This document shows positions 1-9,787 of a DNA stretch of 64,000 bases, in pieces. The notes beneath the pieces are model-generated. The model was not told the DNA's origin and ran no database searches. It saw only the letters and a program-made list of their open reading frames with translations. The first letter of the stretch is position 1; each line of letters begins with the position of its first letter. Made by a program: the position numbers and the translations under genes. The DNA is from Cupriavidus metallidurans CH34 (GTDB lineage Bacteria > Pseudomonadota > Gammaproteobacteria > Burkholderiales > Burkholderiaceae): positions 1,426,001 to 1,490,000 of the forward strand of contig NC_007974.2 of assembly GCF_000196015.1 (NCBI RefSeq), given 5' to 3'.

Positions 1-1
1 C

Positions 2-823
2 GCGCCGATGCGTCGCAAGATTCCGGGCTCGACCGTGCAATTGCCCGTCATTGGCATGGGGACGGCCCGTACGTTCAACACCGGCAAGAGCACCGAAGAA
101 CGCGCACCCCTGACCGAAGTCATGGCCGTGCTGCTGCAACGCCTGCCAAGCGCCGTCGTCGATACCGCGCCGAGCTATGGCAGCGCCGAAGCGGTGACCG
201 GCGACCTGCTGCAAGCCGCCGACGCGCGGCGCCGCGTCTTCCTGGCCACCAAGATCTCAGCCAACGCAGCCAGTGCACCAGCGCAGTTCGCCAGTTCGCT
301 ATCTGATCTGCATACGGATGCGGTCGATTTGCTGCAGGTGCACAACCTGATCGACTGGCGCGACAACCTGAAGCTGCTTCGGCAATGGAAGGAACAGCGC
401 AAGACGCGGTATATCGGCATCACCCACTATCGGGAAGACGCGCAGGATGCCGTCGCGCAGATCGTGCGGGCCGAGAGGCTCGACTTCGTCCAGATCAACT
501 ATTCACTGGGCGAACGCGGTGCCGAGCGCGTGTTGCTGCCGCTATGCCAGGAGCGCGGCGTAGCCGTGTTGATCAACCGCCCGTTCCAGGACGGGCGCCT
601 GTTTGCGGCCGTCAAGGGCAAGCCCGTGCCAGACTGGGCCGCCGAGGTCGACTGCGAGTCCTGGGGTCAGCTCTTCCTGAAGTTCATCGTCAGTCATCCC
701 GCTGTCACCGCCGCCATCCCGGCCACCTCCAATCCGCACAATATGCTCGACAACGCAGGCGCCGCGTTCGGGCGGATGCCCGATACGCCCGAACGCGCCC
801 GCATCGCAGCGGCGCTGGCCTGA
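2..823 (+). CDS. aldo/keto reductase, 5' end outside window
   Basis: This is an NADPH-dependent oxidoreductase of the aldo/keto reductase superfamily. The visible part begins RRKIPGSTVQLPVIGMGTAR and continues through the TIM-barrel signatures DTAPSYGSAE (Asp and Tyr of the catalytic tetrad), FLATKIS (Lys) and DLLQVHN (His). The frame is open up to the left edge, and relatives usually carry a twin-arginine signal peptide before the KIP motif. The ATG at 8 is therefore probably internal and the true start lies upstream. About 270 residues are visible. The substrate cannot be read from the sequence. It is followed by an unrelated transporter on the same strand. Confidence 0.85.
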   Translation, partial: APMRRKIPGSTVQLPVIGMGTARTFNTGKSTEERAPLTEVMAVLLQRLPSAVVDTAPSYGSAEAVTGDLLQAADARRRVFLATKISANAASAPAQFASSLSDLHTDAVDLLQVHNLIDWRDNLKLLRQWKEQRKTRYIGITHYREDAQDAVAQIVRAERLDFVQINYSLGERGAERVLLPLCQERGVAVLINRPFQDGRLFAAVKGKPVPDWAAEVDCESWGQLFLKFIVSHPAVTAAIPATSNPHNMLDNAGAAFGRMPDTPERARIAAALA

Positions 824-852
824 CTGCTGACCTGACTGCTGGCCTGACCGTC
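817..852. repeat. 12-bp tandem repeat, three units
   Basis: Three consecutive 12-base units (GGCCTGACTGCT, GACCTGACTGCT, GGCCTGACCGTC) run across the stop codon of the aldo/keto reductase gene. The stop TGA at 821-823 lies inside the first unit. It looks like local slippage duplication; no function is evident. Confidence 0.6.
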
Positions 853-862
853 GGCCCTCGCC

Positions 863-2224
863 ATGGACACTCCGGACCTGCCTCCCAATCCCGCCGGCCC
901 CAGCGGGCTGCTTGGCATCGATCGGAGCGAAACCCCGGCCGTGGTGGCGGGCTTCCTATTCTTCTTCTGCCTGTTCGCGAGCTACTTCATGCTGCGGCCC
1001 GTGCGGGAGACGATGGGCATCGCTGGCGGCGTGCAGAATCTGCAGTGGCTGTTTACCGCGACGTTCGTGGTGATGCTCGTGGCCATCCCGTTCTACGGCG
1101 CATGTTGCAAGTGGCTGCCGCGCCGGCGCTTCGTGCCATGGGTCTACGCATTCTTCATCGCCAACCTCGTGGCGTTCGCGCTGGTCACCCGCGCCCTGCC
1201 CGATAGTGTCTGGCTGGCCCGCGTGTTCTATGTCTGGATCTCGGTCTTCAACCTGTTTGTGGTATCGGTGGCGTGGAGCCTGATGGCCGATGTATTTCGG
1301 CCCGAACAGGCCAAGCGACTGTTCGCCATCATCGCGGCGGGCGCCAGCGCAGGTGGTCTCGCCGGACCCGTACTCGGCGCCGGGCTCGTGGGACACATCG
1401 GATTGACTGGCCTGATGTTGCTGTCGGCCGCGTTGCTGGCCGCGACGCTGCCCGGGGTCGGCTACCTGTTCGCCTGGCGACGCAGGTATGGAGCGGGTGC
1501 GCCCGGCAGCGAGACAGCTTCGGCGGCGGACCCCGCGCAACCGGTAGGCGGCGGACTCTGGGCTGGCCTGTCCCTGGTCCTCCGTTCCCGGTACCTCATC
1601 GGTATCAGCCTGTTCGTGATCCTGCTGGCCACATCGAGCACGTTCCTCTACTTCGAGCAGGCACGACTGGTGGCGGCCACCTTCCACTCGCGTGCGCAGC
1701 AGACACAGGTATTCAGCGCGCTCGACGCCACCGTGCAGGCGCTAACGATCCTCGTGCAGATCTTCTTTTCAGGACGCGTGGCGCGGCGCTACGGCGTGAC
1801 CGCCCTGTTGACCGCCGTGCCGCTGGCCGTGACCGGCGGCTTCCTGCTACTGGCGATGTGGCCCACATTCGGCGTGCTCGCGGCTGCCATGATCGTGCGG
1901 CGCGTCGGGGAGTACGCGATGCTGCGCCCCGGCCGGGAGATGCTGTTTACGGTGGTCGACCCGGAAACCAAGTACAAGGCCAAGAACGTCATCGATACCG
2001 CAATCTATCGTGCCGGCGATGCCGTCAGCGCCTGGGTGAAAACGGCGATCGACGCCTTGTCCGGGCACCCCGCAACCGTGGCGCTGGCGGGCGCGGTACT
2101 CGCCATCGTGTGGGGCTGGCTAGGCTGGTGGCTTGGCCGCCAGCACGAAGGTCAACTGACCGAACTGACAGTCGAGAAATCCTCACCGGCTGTACTCGCC
2201 CGGGGCCAGACCGGCAGCCGATAA
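863..2224 (+). CDS. MFS-fold transporter of the NTP/NDP exchange (Npt-like) type
   Basis: A 453-residue inner-membrane protein with about twelve hydrophobic segments. The first segment contains FYFMLRPVRE-like residues (SYFMLRPVRETMGIAGG), characteristic of the bacterial proteins annotated as Npt1/Npt2 or ATP:ADP-antiporter-like MFS members. A short polar loop lies between the two halves near residues 210-230. Free-living proteobacterial members have no established nucleotide-exchange role, so the substrate is unknown. The ATG at 863 follows a short spacer after the aldo/keto reductase, so co-transcription is possible. No frameshift or truncation is visible. Confidence 0.75.
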   Translation: MDTPDLPPNPAGPSGLLGIDRSETPAVVAGFLFFFCLFASYFMLRPVRETMGIAGGVQNLQWLFTATFVVMLVAIPFYGACCKWLPRRRFVPWVYAFFIANLVAFALVTRALPDSVWLARVFYVWISVFNLFVVSVAWSLMADVFRPEQAKRLFAIIAAGASAGGLAGPVLGAGLVGHIGLTGLMLLSAALLAATLPGVGYLFAWRRRYGAGAPGSETASAADPAQPVGGGLWAGLSLVLRSRYLIGISLFVILLATSSTFLYFEQARLVAATFHSRAQQTQVFSALDATVQALTILVQIFFSGRVARRYGVTALLTAVPLAVTGGFLLLAMWPTFGVLAAAMIVRRVGEYAMLRPGREMLFTVVDPETKYKAKNVIDTAIYRAGDAVSAWVKTAIDALSGHPATVALAGAVLAIVWGWLGWWLGRQHEGQLTELTVEKSSPAVLARGQTGSR

Positions 2225-2334
2225 TCGCCCGCCGGTCTGGCTCGTGTGCGCGGTTCGGCTTATAGTCGTGGCCTTGGTATTAGCCTGTCACGCGGACACG
2301 TGCCGCCTCAATTCATTCGCTCGGGAGTTGCTTC

Positions 2335-3441
<1,107 letters not shown>

Positions 3442-3452
3442 GGACGCGATCC

Positions 3453-4301
3453 ATGGAACTGCTGTCAGAACACGGCTGCCACGGCGGCGTCCAGCGCTTC
3501 TACCAGCACCAGTCGGTGGCCATCGGGCTGCCGATGCGGTTCTCGGTCTATCTCCCGCCGCAGGCGCTGCAACCCGGCGCGAAGCCGCTGCCAGCGCTGT
3601 TCTATCTGGCCGGCCTGACCTGCACCGAGGAAACCTTCGCGATCAAGGCTAACGCGCAGCGCTTTGCCGCCGAGCACGGCCTGATCCTGGTGGGCCCGGA
3701 TACGAGTCCGCGCGGCGCGCATGTGCCGGGCGAGGCCGATGCGTGGGACTTCGGCGTGGGCGCCGGCTTCTACGTGGATGCGGTCGAAACGCCATGGCGC
3801 ATGCACTGGCGCATGGAGAGCTACGTTGCGGATGAGTTGTTCCAGTTGGTGACCCGCGAGCTTCCCGCCGATGCGGCACGGGTAGGGATCTTTGGGCATT
3901 CCATGGGTGGACATGGCGCGCTGGTACTGGCCCAGCGCTTCCCGCAGCGGTTCCGATCGGTATCGGCGTTCGCGCCAATCGCGGCGCCGTCGGACTGCCC
4001 GTGGGGCGTGAAGGCGTTCACCGGCTACCTTGGCGAAGATCGCAGCCGCTGGGCCCAGCACGATGCCAGTGCCCTGATGCGCGCGCAGACGTCGGCACCC
4101 TTCCCGGCCGGCATCCTGATCGATCAGGGGCTCGCCGACAAATTCCTGGCCGAGCAACTGCATCCGGAAGTGTTCGAGGCCGCCTGTGAAAAGGCCGGGC
4201 AGCCCCTGACACTACGTCGGCACGACGGGTACGACCACGGGTACTACTTCATCTCGACGTTCATTGCCGACCACGTGCGGCATCACGCAGAGCAGCTTTA
4301 A
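3453..4301 (+). CDS. fghA: S-formylglutathione hydrolase
   Basis: A 282-residue esterase-D family alpha/beta hydrolase that hydrolyses S-formylglutathione to formate and glutathione in the cytoplasm. The nucleophile elbow GHSMGGHG places the catalytic serine at residue 150. The C-terminal DGYDHGYYF carries the catalytic His, and LIDQGLADKF fits the usual acid region. The start at MELLSEHGC matches the usual N-terminus of the family and lies 11 bases after frmA. The frame is open further upstream, but that stretch overlaps frmA and is rejected. The gene is named frmB or fghA depending on the organism. Confidence 0.96.
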   Translation: MELLSEHGCHGGVQRFYQHQSVAIGLPMRFSVYLPPQALQPGAKPLPALFYLAGLTCTEETFAIKANAQRFAAEHGLILVGPDTSPRGAHVPGEADAWDFGVGAGFYVDAVETPWRMHWRMESYVADELFQLVTRELPADAARVGIFGHSMGGHGALVLAQRFPQRFRSVSAFAPIAAPSDCPWGVKAFTGYLGEDRSRWAQHDASALMRAQTSAPFPAGILIDQGLADKFLAEQLHPEVFEAACEKAGQPLTLRRHDGYDHGYYFISTFIADHVRHHAEQL

Positions 4302-4306
4302 GGACT

Positions 4307-4334
4307 GATGCCGGCGCATCCCGGCGCCGGCATC
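4307..4334. terminator. GC-rich hairpin after fghA
   Basis: GATGCCGGCG and CGCCGGCATC form a perfect 10-bp stem with an 8-base loop. It sits between the convergent ends of fghA and the Excalibur-domain gene. There is no clear U-tract, so it may slow or stop transcription less efficiently than a classic intrinsic terminator. Confidence 0.5.
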
Positions 4335-4353
4335 CATTCACGCCTGAATCCCT

Positions 4354-4668
4354 CTAGCCGCCGCAGAGCGTCCTCTCGCATGGGATGCCATCACCGTCGC
4401 CATCGATTTTCGTACCAGGACAGTTCTGAAGATAGAACGTTGCCTCGTCGCAGGACGTCATCTCGTTGCATCTGGTCTTGCCCTGGCAACTGAATGACTG
4501 CACCGCCGGTTTCGACCGACTCAGGCTGATCGGCGCAGACGGTTCGGCCGCCACAGTCTCCGTTGCCGCCACAATCTCCGTTGCCGCCAGCAGGCGCGCC
4601 TGCCGGTCGTGCTGATAGTAGTAGTACCCGGCGGCGCACAGTGCGGCGACCAATATCAGCTTGCGCAT
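4354..4668 (-). CDS. Excalibur calcium-binding domain protein
   Basis: A 104-residue exported or membrane-anchored protein. An N-terminal hydrophobic segment (MRKLILVAALCAAGYYYY) is followed by a low-complexity linker. The C-terminal Excalibur domain has the pattern SFSCQGKTRC, MTSCDEATFYLQNC and the calcium-loop-like DGDGDGIPCE. The conserved Cys residues suggest disulfides in the periplasm. The role of single-Excalibur proteins is poorly known. The gene stands alone, convergent with fghA. Confidence 0.85.
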   Translation of the reverse strand: MRKLILVAALCAAGYYYYQHDRQARLLAATEIVAATETVAAEPSAPISLSRSKPAVQSFSCQGKTRCNEMTSCDEATFYLQNCPGTKIDGDGDGIPCERTLCGG

Positions 4669-4819
4669 TGCTTCTCCCTAGTGTCATTTTTGTGGTTTTG
4701 GGCAGGAATGATACGACATGGCGTGATCAACACGCCTCGCGGTCAACTCCCAATACACGAGCGCGGGCAATTCATTCATGATGCCGTCTTCCGCCACATC
4801 CAATTTGCGCCCTCCTCCG

Positions 4820-6295
4820 ATGTCCGCCTACCGTCCCGACCCCATCGTCATGCTGTCTGCCCGACAGCTTTCCGAGGCCATTCACAAGAAGGAGGTGTCG
4901 AGCCGGGAAGTCATGACGGCCTATCTGGCGCACATCGCCCGAGTCAACCCGGGCAGCAACGCCATCGTCGCCATGCAGGACGAGGAAGCGCTGATGCGCG
5001 AGGCATCGGCGGCCGACGAAGCGCTGGCGGCGGGCAAGTCTTCCGGCTGGATGCATGGCTTCCCGCAGGCGCCGAAGGATCTGGCGATGACGCGCGGCAT
5101 TCGCACAACGTACGGATCGCCGATCTTTCGCGACAATATCCCCGCCAGTGATTCGGTCATCGTAGAGCGTATGCGACGTGCCGGCTCGATCCTGATCGGC
5201 AAGACCAACACGCCTGAGTTCGGGCTGGGGTCGCACACGTTCAATCCCGTCTATGGCGCCACGCTGAATCCCTACGATCCCACGCGCTCGGCTGGCGGCT
5301 CCAGTGGTGGTGCAGCCGCCGCGCTGGCGCTGCGTATGCTGCCGGTTGCCGATGGCAGCGACTTTGGCGGGTCGCTGCGCAATCCCGCTGCGTTCTGCAA
5401 TGTCTATGGGTTCCGGCCTTCAGCGGGACGCGTGCCTTACGGCCCGACGCCGGAGTTGTTTCTGCCCCAGTTGGGCAGCGAAGGGCCGATGGCACGCAAT
5501 GTCGAGGATCTCGCGCTACTGCTGGCCACGCAATCCGGCCCCGACGCGCGCACGCCGCAGGCGCTGCCACACGATCCGATGCTGGCTTCGCTGACACCGG
5601 CAAACGTCGCGGACATACTGAAAACGGATCTCACCGGCAAGCGTGTTGCATGGCTGGGCGACTGGGGTGGTTACCTGCCGATGGAAGACGGCATCCTGTC
5701 GCTCTGCGAGCAGGCGCTGCGCTTCTTCCCGGATTTCGGCGTGGACGTCGAGGCCATCAAAGCACCCTACCCGCCCGAGAAAATCTGGCAAACCTGGCTT
5801 GTCTATCGCCATTTCCTGACTGGGAATTCGCGTCTGGGGCTGTACACCAATCCGTCCACGCGTGCGCAGCTCAAGTCCGAGGCGATATGGGAAATCGAAG
5901 GCTCGCTGGACCTCAAGGCCAGCGATCTGTACGCCGCCAGCACCGATCGCAGTGCGTGGTACCAGGCGCTGCAACGGACGTTCACCCAGTTCGACTACAT
6001 CGCCGTGCCCACCGCACAGGTGTTTCCGTTCGACGTCACGCAACACTGGCCGAAGCAGATCGCCGACAGGCAGATGGACACGTACCATCGCTGGATGGAA
6101 GTGGTGGTCGCGTGGACGCTATCGGGCTGCCCTGTGATCAGCGTGCCGGTGGGATTCAGCGCGGACGGATTGCCAATGGGGATGCAACTGATCGGCAGGC
6201 CGCGCGACGATCTGGGTGTGCTGCAACTCGCAGCGGCCTATGAGAAGGTGCGCGACTGGGTCAATGATCGCCTGCCGCCGGCTATCGAAGGCTGA
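4820..6295 (+). CDS. amidase signature family hydrolase
   Basis: A 491-residue member of the amidase signature family (Ser-cisSer-Lys triad). With the start at MSAYRPDP, the catalytic Lys is about residue 86 (PKDLAM), the cis-Ser lies in GGSSGGAAAALA near residue 161 and the nucleophile in GGSLRNPA near residue 185. An in-frame ATG 42 bases upstream (4778) would add a 14-residue proline-rich leader; the downstream start fits family N-termini better. The substrate cannot be predicted; 6-aminohexanoate-cyclic-dimer-hydrolase-like and aryl-acylamidase-like proteins look similar. The gene is apparently monocistronic. Confidence 0.88.
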   Translation: MSAYRPDPIVMLSARQLSEAIHKKEVSSREVMTAYLAHIARVNPGSNAIVAMQDEEALMREASAADEALAAGKSSGWMHGFPQAPKDLAMTRGIRTTYGSPIFRDNIPASDSVIVERMRRAGSILIGKTNTPEFGLGSHTFNPVYGATLNPYDPTRSAGGSSGGAAAALALRMLPVADGSDFGGSLRNPAAFCNVYGFRPSAGRVPYGPTPELFLPQLGSEGPMARNVEDLALLLATQSGPDARTPQALPHDPMLASLTPANVADILKTDLTGKRVAWLGDWGGYLPMEDGILSLCEQALRFFPDFGVDVEAIKAPYPPEKIWQTWLVYRHFLTGNSRLGLYTNPSTRAQLKSEAIWEIEGSLDLKASDLYAASTDRSAWYQALQRTFTQFDYIAVPTAQVFPFDVTQHWPKQIADRQMDTYHRWMEVVVAWTLSGCPVISVPVGFSADGLPMGMQLIGRPRDDLGVLQLAAAYEKVRDWVNDRLPPAIEG

Positions 6296-6349
6296 GGGTT
6301 CTGCTCCCCTCTCACGTCGTGCAGGGAGGGGAGAAAACCGTACGGTACT

Positions 6350-6913
6350 TCAGGCCACCCGCCGCAACTGCCTCGCTGCATTGGCAAACAACGGCGCGGC
6401 ACGTTCGACCGCGAGGGTGATCCTGTCGGCCAGCGACTTGCTGCCCACCTGATACCCATCGAAATCCGCCGTGGAAGCGTACACACCGATTGGCAGCGTC
6501 AGCGCCTGCAGGAAGCTGAACAGCGGACGCAGTTGGTGCTCGAGCACAAGCGCATGACGGTCACTGCCACCGGTGGCTGCCAGCAGTACCGGCTTGCCTG
6601 CCAGCGCATCCATGCCCACCAGGTCAAACAGATGCTTGAAGTGACCGGGGAACGAACCGCGATACACCGGCGCCGCGGCAATCACGAGATCAGCCGATTC
6701 GATCGCGGCCAGTTGTGCCTCGATGTCGGGCGGCAGTTCGTCGCGGGTCAGCGACGCGCCGAGCGGTCGGGCGATCTCGCTGAGGTCGACAATCTGCGTA
6801 TCCAGCACGAGCCGTTGATCGAGTTCGGCCAGCAGTGCCTGCACCAGTACGAGCGTGCGGGACGGTTGATGAGCACTGCCATTGACGGCAACGACTTTGA
6901 GCGGGGTTGACAC
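6350..6913 (-). CDS. msuE: NADPH-dependent FMN reductase, MsuE/SsuE type
   Basis: A flavodoxin-fold FMN reductase of 187 residues. It supplies reduced FMN to two-component monooxygenases, in known cases of sulfonate or methanesulfonate desulfurisation. The N-terminal LKVVAVNGSAHQPSRT phosphate-binding loop, ADLVIAAAPVYRGSFPGHFK and the later AATGGSDRHALVLEHQL are typical of MsuE. A GTG start at 6913 is chosen because a GGAG ribosome site lies about seven bases before it and because family members start here. No monooxygenase gene lies beside it, so the partner must be elsewhere. Confidence 0.85.
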   Translation of the reverse strand: MSTPLKVVAVNGSAHQPSRTLVLVQALLAELDQRLVLDTQIVDLSEIARPLGASLTRDELPPDIEAQLAAIESADLVIAAAPVYRGSFPGHFKHLFDLVGMDALAGKPVLLAATGGSDRHALVLEHQLRPLFSFLQALTLPIGVYASTADFDGYQVGSKSLADRITLAVERAAPLFANAARQLRRVA

Positions 6914-7061
6914 GGTAAGTCTCCGGGGCGGGAATCGGTCCCCTACCTTAGCGCCCCGTCCGTGCGTTGCGAACGAAGCAATTCGACTATGGATAGATGC
7001 AAAAACGGCGACCATTGGCCGCCGTTCCGCATCAAGCCAAGGTAATGGGACTTTGCTGCTT

Positions 7062-7256
7062 GGAAGCTGCTTCAAAATGAAGCGAAGCGGTTCTGGCTAG
7101 GGTGAAGCAGGGGTTTCGGCTCGCATGCGAGCCGCCTGCGGAACGGCATGTGCCTGCAAGCACATGCGCGCCCTGCAAGGGCGGGGCCGCAGACAGTACA
7201 AGTAGTACGGCAAGGCCCCGCAACGACGCCAGAATCTCTTTGAAGCGGCTTCTTAG
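7062..7256. repeat. dispersed repeat copy A, with hairpin-rich insertion
   Basis: This is one of three related intergenic elements (others at 8135-8249 and 34974-35090). The left end GAAGCTGCTTCAAAATGAAG and right end TTTGAAGCGGCTTCTTAG are imperfect inverted repeats. Shared inner blocks are TGAAGCGAAGCGGTTCTGGC and CCGCAACGACGCCAGAATC, with a GTAC-loop-GTAC mini-hairpin between them. Copy A is about 80 bases longer than copy C. The extra sequence carries three perfect hairpins (7118-7133, 7146-7167, 7169-7183). Its right end contains the stop codon of the metQ-like gene. No reading frame is evident. Confidence 0.8.
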
Positions 7257-8065
7257 AAGGACGGCACCATGGCGCCCTTGTACTGGGCCTTCATGAACTG
7301 GCGCACTTCTTCCGACTGATAGGCGGCCACGAGCTTCTTCACCCACGGCTTGTCCTTGTCCTGCGTGCGCACGACGATGATGTTGGCGTAGGGGCTGTGG
7401 ATGTCTTCCAGCGCGATCGCGTCCTTCGTCGGCTGCAGGCCGGCGGCCAGCGCGTAGTTGGTATTGATCACGGCGGCGGCCACGTCAGGCAGCGCGCGGG
7501 CGAGCTGGGCTGCGTCGAGTTCCACGATCTTCAGCTTCTTCGGGTTCTCGGCCACGTCGAGCGGCGTGGCGTTGACGCCATTCGTGCCCACGCCCGGCTT
7601 GAGCTTGATCGCGCCCTGGGCGGCCAGAAGCAGCAATGCGCGGTTCTCGTTCGACGGGTCGTTCGGCACGGCCACCTTGGCGCCCTGCGGCAGATCCTTC
7701 GACGACTTCAGGTTCTTCGAATAAATGCCCAGCGGCGAGATATAGGTGTAGCCGACGCTGGTCATCTTGTAGCCACGCTGCTTGATCTGGCTGTCCAGAT
7801 ACGGCTGGTGCTGGAAGCTGTTGGCGTCGAGGTCGCCCGCGTCGAGCGCGGCGTTCGGCTGCACGTAGTCGTTGAACTCGACCACCTTCACGTTCAGGCC
7901 GTTCTTCTTGGCCACCTTCTGCACCACTTGCCAGACTTCGGCGTCGGGGCCACTGACGGTGCCCACGCGGATCGTCTGTTCCTGAGCCGCCGCGTTGCCG
8001 GCGGCTACGATACCCAGCGCCACGGTTGCGGCAGCCAGGGTCTTTGAAATCGAGAGCATTTTCAT
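7253..8065 (-). CDS. MetQ/NlpA family ABC transporter substrate-binding protein
   Basis: A 270-residue periplasmic binding protein of the NlpA family, which in characterised cases binds methionine for the MetNI importer. Family marks include EQTIRVGTVSGPDAEVW, QPNAALDAGDLDANSFQH and a conserved SVGYTYISPLGIYS. The N-terminal signal peptide ends GNAAAQ with no lipobox cysteine, so the protein is probably cleaved by signal peptidase I instead of being a lipoprotein, which is unusual for MetQ. MKMLSISK at 8065 is the start chosen. No metN or metI is adjacent. Repeat copies A and B flank the gene, and copy A supplies its stop codon. Confidence 0.87.
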   Translation of the reverse strand: MKMLSISKTLAAATVALGIVAAGNAAAQEQTIRVGTVSGPDAEVWQVVQKVAKKNGLNVKVVEFNDYVQPNAALDAGDLDANSFQHQPYLDSQIKQRGYKMTSVGYTYISPLGIYSKNLKSSKDLPQGAKVAVPNDPSNENRALLLLAAQGAIKLKPGVGTNGVNATPLDVAENPKKLKIVELDAAQLARALPDVAAAVINTNYALAAGLQPTKDAIALEDIHSPYANIIVVRTQDKDKPWVKKLVAAYQSEEVRQFMKAQYKGAMVPSF

Positions 8066-8134
8066 AGGTCTTGTTTTCCTGGGAATCGAGGAGCCGCCAA
8101 GCGCAGATGTCATGGCGGTCGGGCCTCGCCGGGT

Positions 8135-8249
8135 AAGCGGCGCTATCAAACTGAAGCGAAGCGGCTCTGGCTTGGCGCCTGGCCGCAGCCAGTACAAATC
8201 GTACGGCGAAGCCGCGCAACGACGCCGGAATCAGTTCGATAGTGCAGCC
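8135..8249. repeat. dispersed repeat copy B
   Basis: A more diverged copy of the element at 7062-7256. The ends AGCGGCGCTATCAAACTGAA and TCAGTTCGATAGTGCAGCC are inverted repeats. The inner blocks CTGAAGCGAAGCGGCTCTGG, AGTACAAATCGTACGGC and GCGCAACGACGCCGGAATC are recognisable and in the same orientation as the other copies. It lies upstream of the metQ-like gene and downstream of the efflux operon. Confidence 0.75.
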
Positions 8250-8296
8250 AAGGCGTGGCCGAGGCCGAAGCTTACCTTATTGTTCCTCGGCGCTCC

Positions 8297-9787
8297 TCAG
8301 TGCTCCTCGGTGTGTTCCGTGGCCTGTCCGGGCTCCTTGCCCACCGGATGACTGGCAATGGCCGGCGCATCCTGCCATCCACCACCAAGCGCCAGGAACA
8401 GGTTGATCTGATCCATCGCAACCTGCGCGTCGGATGCGGCCAGCGCGGCATCGGTATTGGCCAGCGTGCGGTCGGCATCCAGGCTCTGCAGATACGGCGA
8501 TCGGCCTGCCTGCCACAGCAGCCGGTTCTGGCGGGCTGCCTCATTGGCCTTGTCGCGCGCCGAGCGCAGCGACGCGTTCCGGTCCAGTTCGTGCGTATAG
8601 GCCGACAGCGCAGTCTGCGTCTCGCGCAGCGCCTTCAGCACCACGCCGTCGAAATGAGCCAGCGCCCCTTCGGCCCCGTACTCCATGTTGTGGATGCGCG
8701 CGCGCGTGCCGCTGGTCGGGATCGTCCACGAGATCGCGGGGCCCCAGCCCCAGTGCGCGGTCGGCGCCTGACCAAGGTGGTCGAGGATACCGGTGAAACC
8801 TGCCGATGCACCGATGCGAATCTGCGGGAACAGGTCAGCGGTAGCCACGCCGATCTTGGCCGTTGCCGATGCCAGCTCGCGCTCGGCCTGGCGAACGTCC
8901 GGTCGGCGCTTGAGCAGCGCCATGCCATCGCCAACGGGCAGCGCCTGCTTCAACGCCGGTACGTGCTCGCACGCCACGCTGCTGACATCGAGCGCAGTCG
9001 GCGGCTTGCCCAGCATTACCGCCAGGCGGTATGCCGCGCCTTCCTGCTCCGCACGATACTTCGGCAGTGCCGAACGCAGGGTGTCGGCTTGCGCCTCGGC
9101 GCGCAGCAGATCGGTCGGCTGACCTCGGCCAGCATCGACCAGTTTCTGCGCCAGCTTCACGCCGCGTTCCTGCAGGTCGAGCTGATGCGCGGCCACATGT
9201 AGTTCGTGCGTGGCTGTGCATCCTTGCACATACGCACGCACGGTCTCCGCCACCACGCCCACACGAGCTTGGTCCAGCGCCGCATGGCTGGCCTGCGCCG
9301 ATGCCAAGGCGGCTTCGTCGGCACGCTTGAGCTTGCCCCAGAAGTCAATCAGGTACGAAACATTGAGACCAATGTCGCCGAAGTTCATCACCGGAATCTT
9401 CTCTTCGTGCAGCAGCGGTTCGCCAGCGATCTGGCCGCGCTCCGCACTGGCCCGGAACTTCGTTTCCGGCAGATTCTCGGCTTCCACCTCGTGATACACG
9501 GCGATCGAGCGCTTCAGATTGGCGGCGGCCACACGCAGGTCGGTGTTGGCCACCAGCGCTTGCTGCACCAGCTCGTCGATACGGGGATCGTCGTACAGAC
9601 GCCACCAGTCGTTCGGAACGTCGCCGATCGACACCGCATCGCTGTCGGTGCCGGCAAACGGTCCATTGGCGGCCGATGACTTCACGACCGCATCGTCGGG
9701 CACCTTGTGATCAGGGCCGACGGTCATGCAAGCGGCCAGCGCAAGCGGCAACATCGCCGCCAGCGAGGCACGGGCAAAGCGTTTCAC
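8297..9787 (-). CDS. RND/FUSC-type efflux outer-membrane lipoprotein (NodT family)
   Basis: A 496-residue TolC-like outer-membrane factor. The lipobox LALAAC near residue 19 and the following MTVGPDHKVP motif are hallmarks of the NodT group. Two outer-membrane efflux repeats follow, with alanine-rich coiled-coil segments (VANTDLRVAAANLKRS; DAALAASDAQVAMDQINLFL). It is the last gene of the leftward efflux operon and overlaps the fusion-protein gene by four bases. With the FUSC pump and HlyD-like adaptor it should complete a three-part exporter spanning both membranes. Confidence 0.93.
   Translation of the reverse strand: MKRFARASLAAMLPLALAACMTVGPDHKVPDDAVVKSSAANGPFAGTDSDAVSIGDVPNDWWRLYDDPRIDELVQQALVANTDLRVAAANLKRSIAVYHEVEAENLPETKFRASAERGQIAGEPLLHEEKIPVMNFGDIGLNVSYLIDFWGKLKRADEAALASAQASHAALDQARVGVVAETVRAYVQGCTATHELHVAAHQLDLQERGVKLAQKLVDAGRGQPTDLLRAEAQADTLRSALPKYRAEQEGAAYRLAVMLGKPPTALDVSSVACEHVPALKQALPVGDGMALLKRRPDVRQAERELASATAKIGVATADLFPQIRIGASAGFTGILDHLGQAPTAHWGWGPAISWTIPTSGTRARIHNMEYGAEGALAHFDGVVLKALRETQTALSAYTHELDRNASLRSARDKANEAARQNRLLWQAGRSPYLQSLDADRTLANTDAALAASDAQVAMDQINLFLALGGGWQDAPAIASHPVGKEPGQATEHTEEH

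Noticed and set aside
4778..4819. Upstream ATG of the amidase
   Set aside because: The added 14 residues are proline-rich and not family-like; kept only as an alternative start.
6304..6333. CTCCCCTC...GAGGGGAG hairpin between the amidase and FMN reductase genes
   Set aside because: The stem is perfect but neither strand has a U-tract after it. Not called as a terminator.
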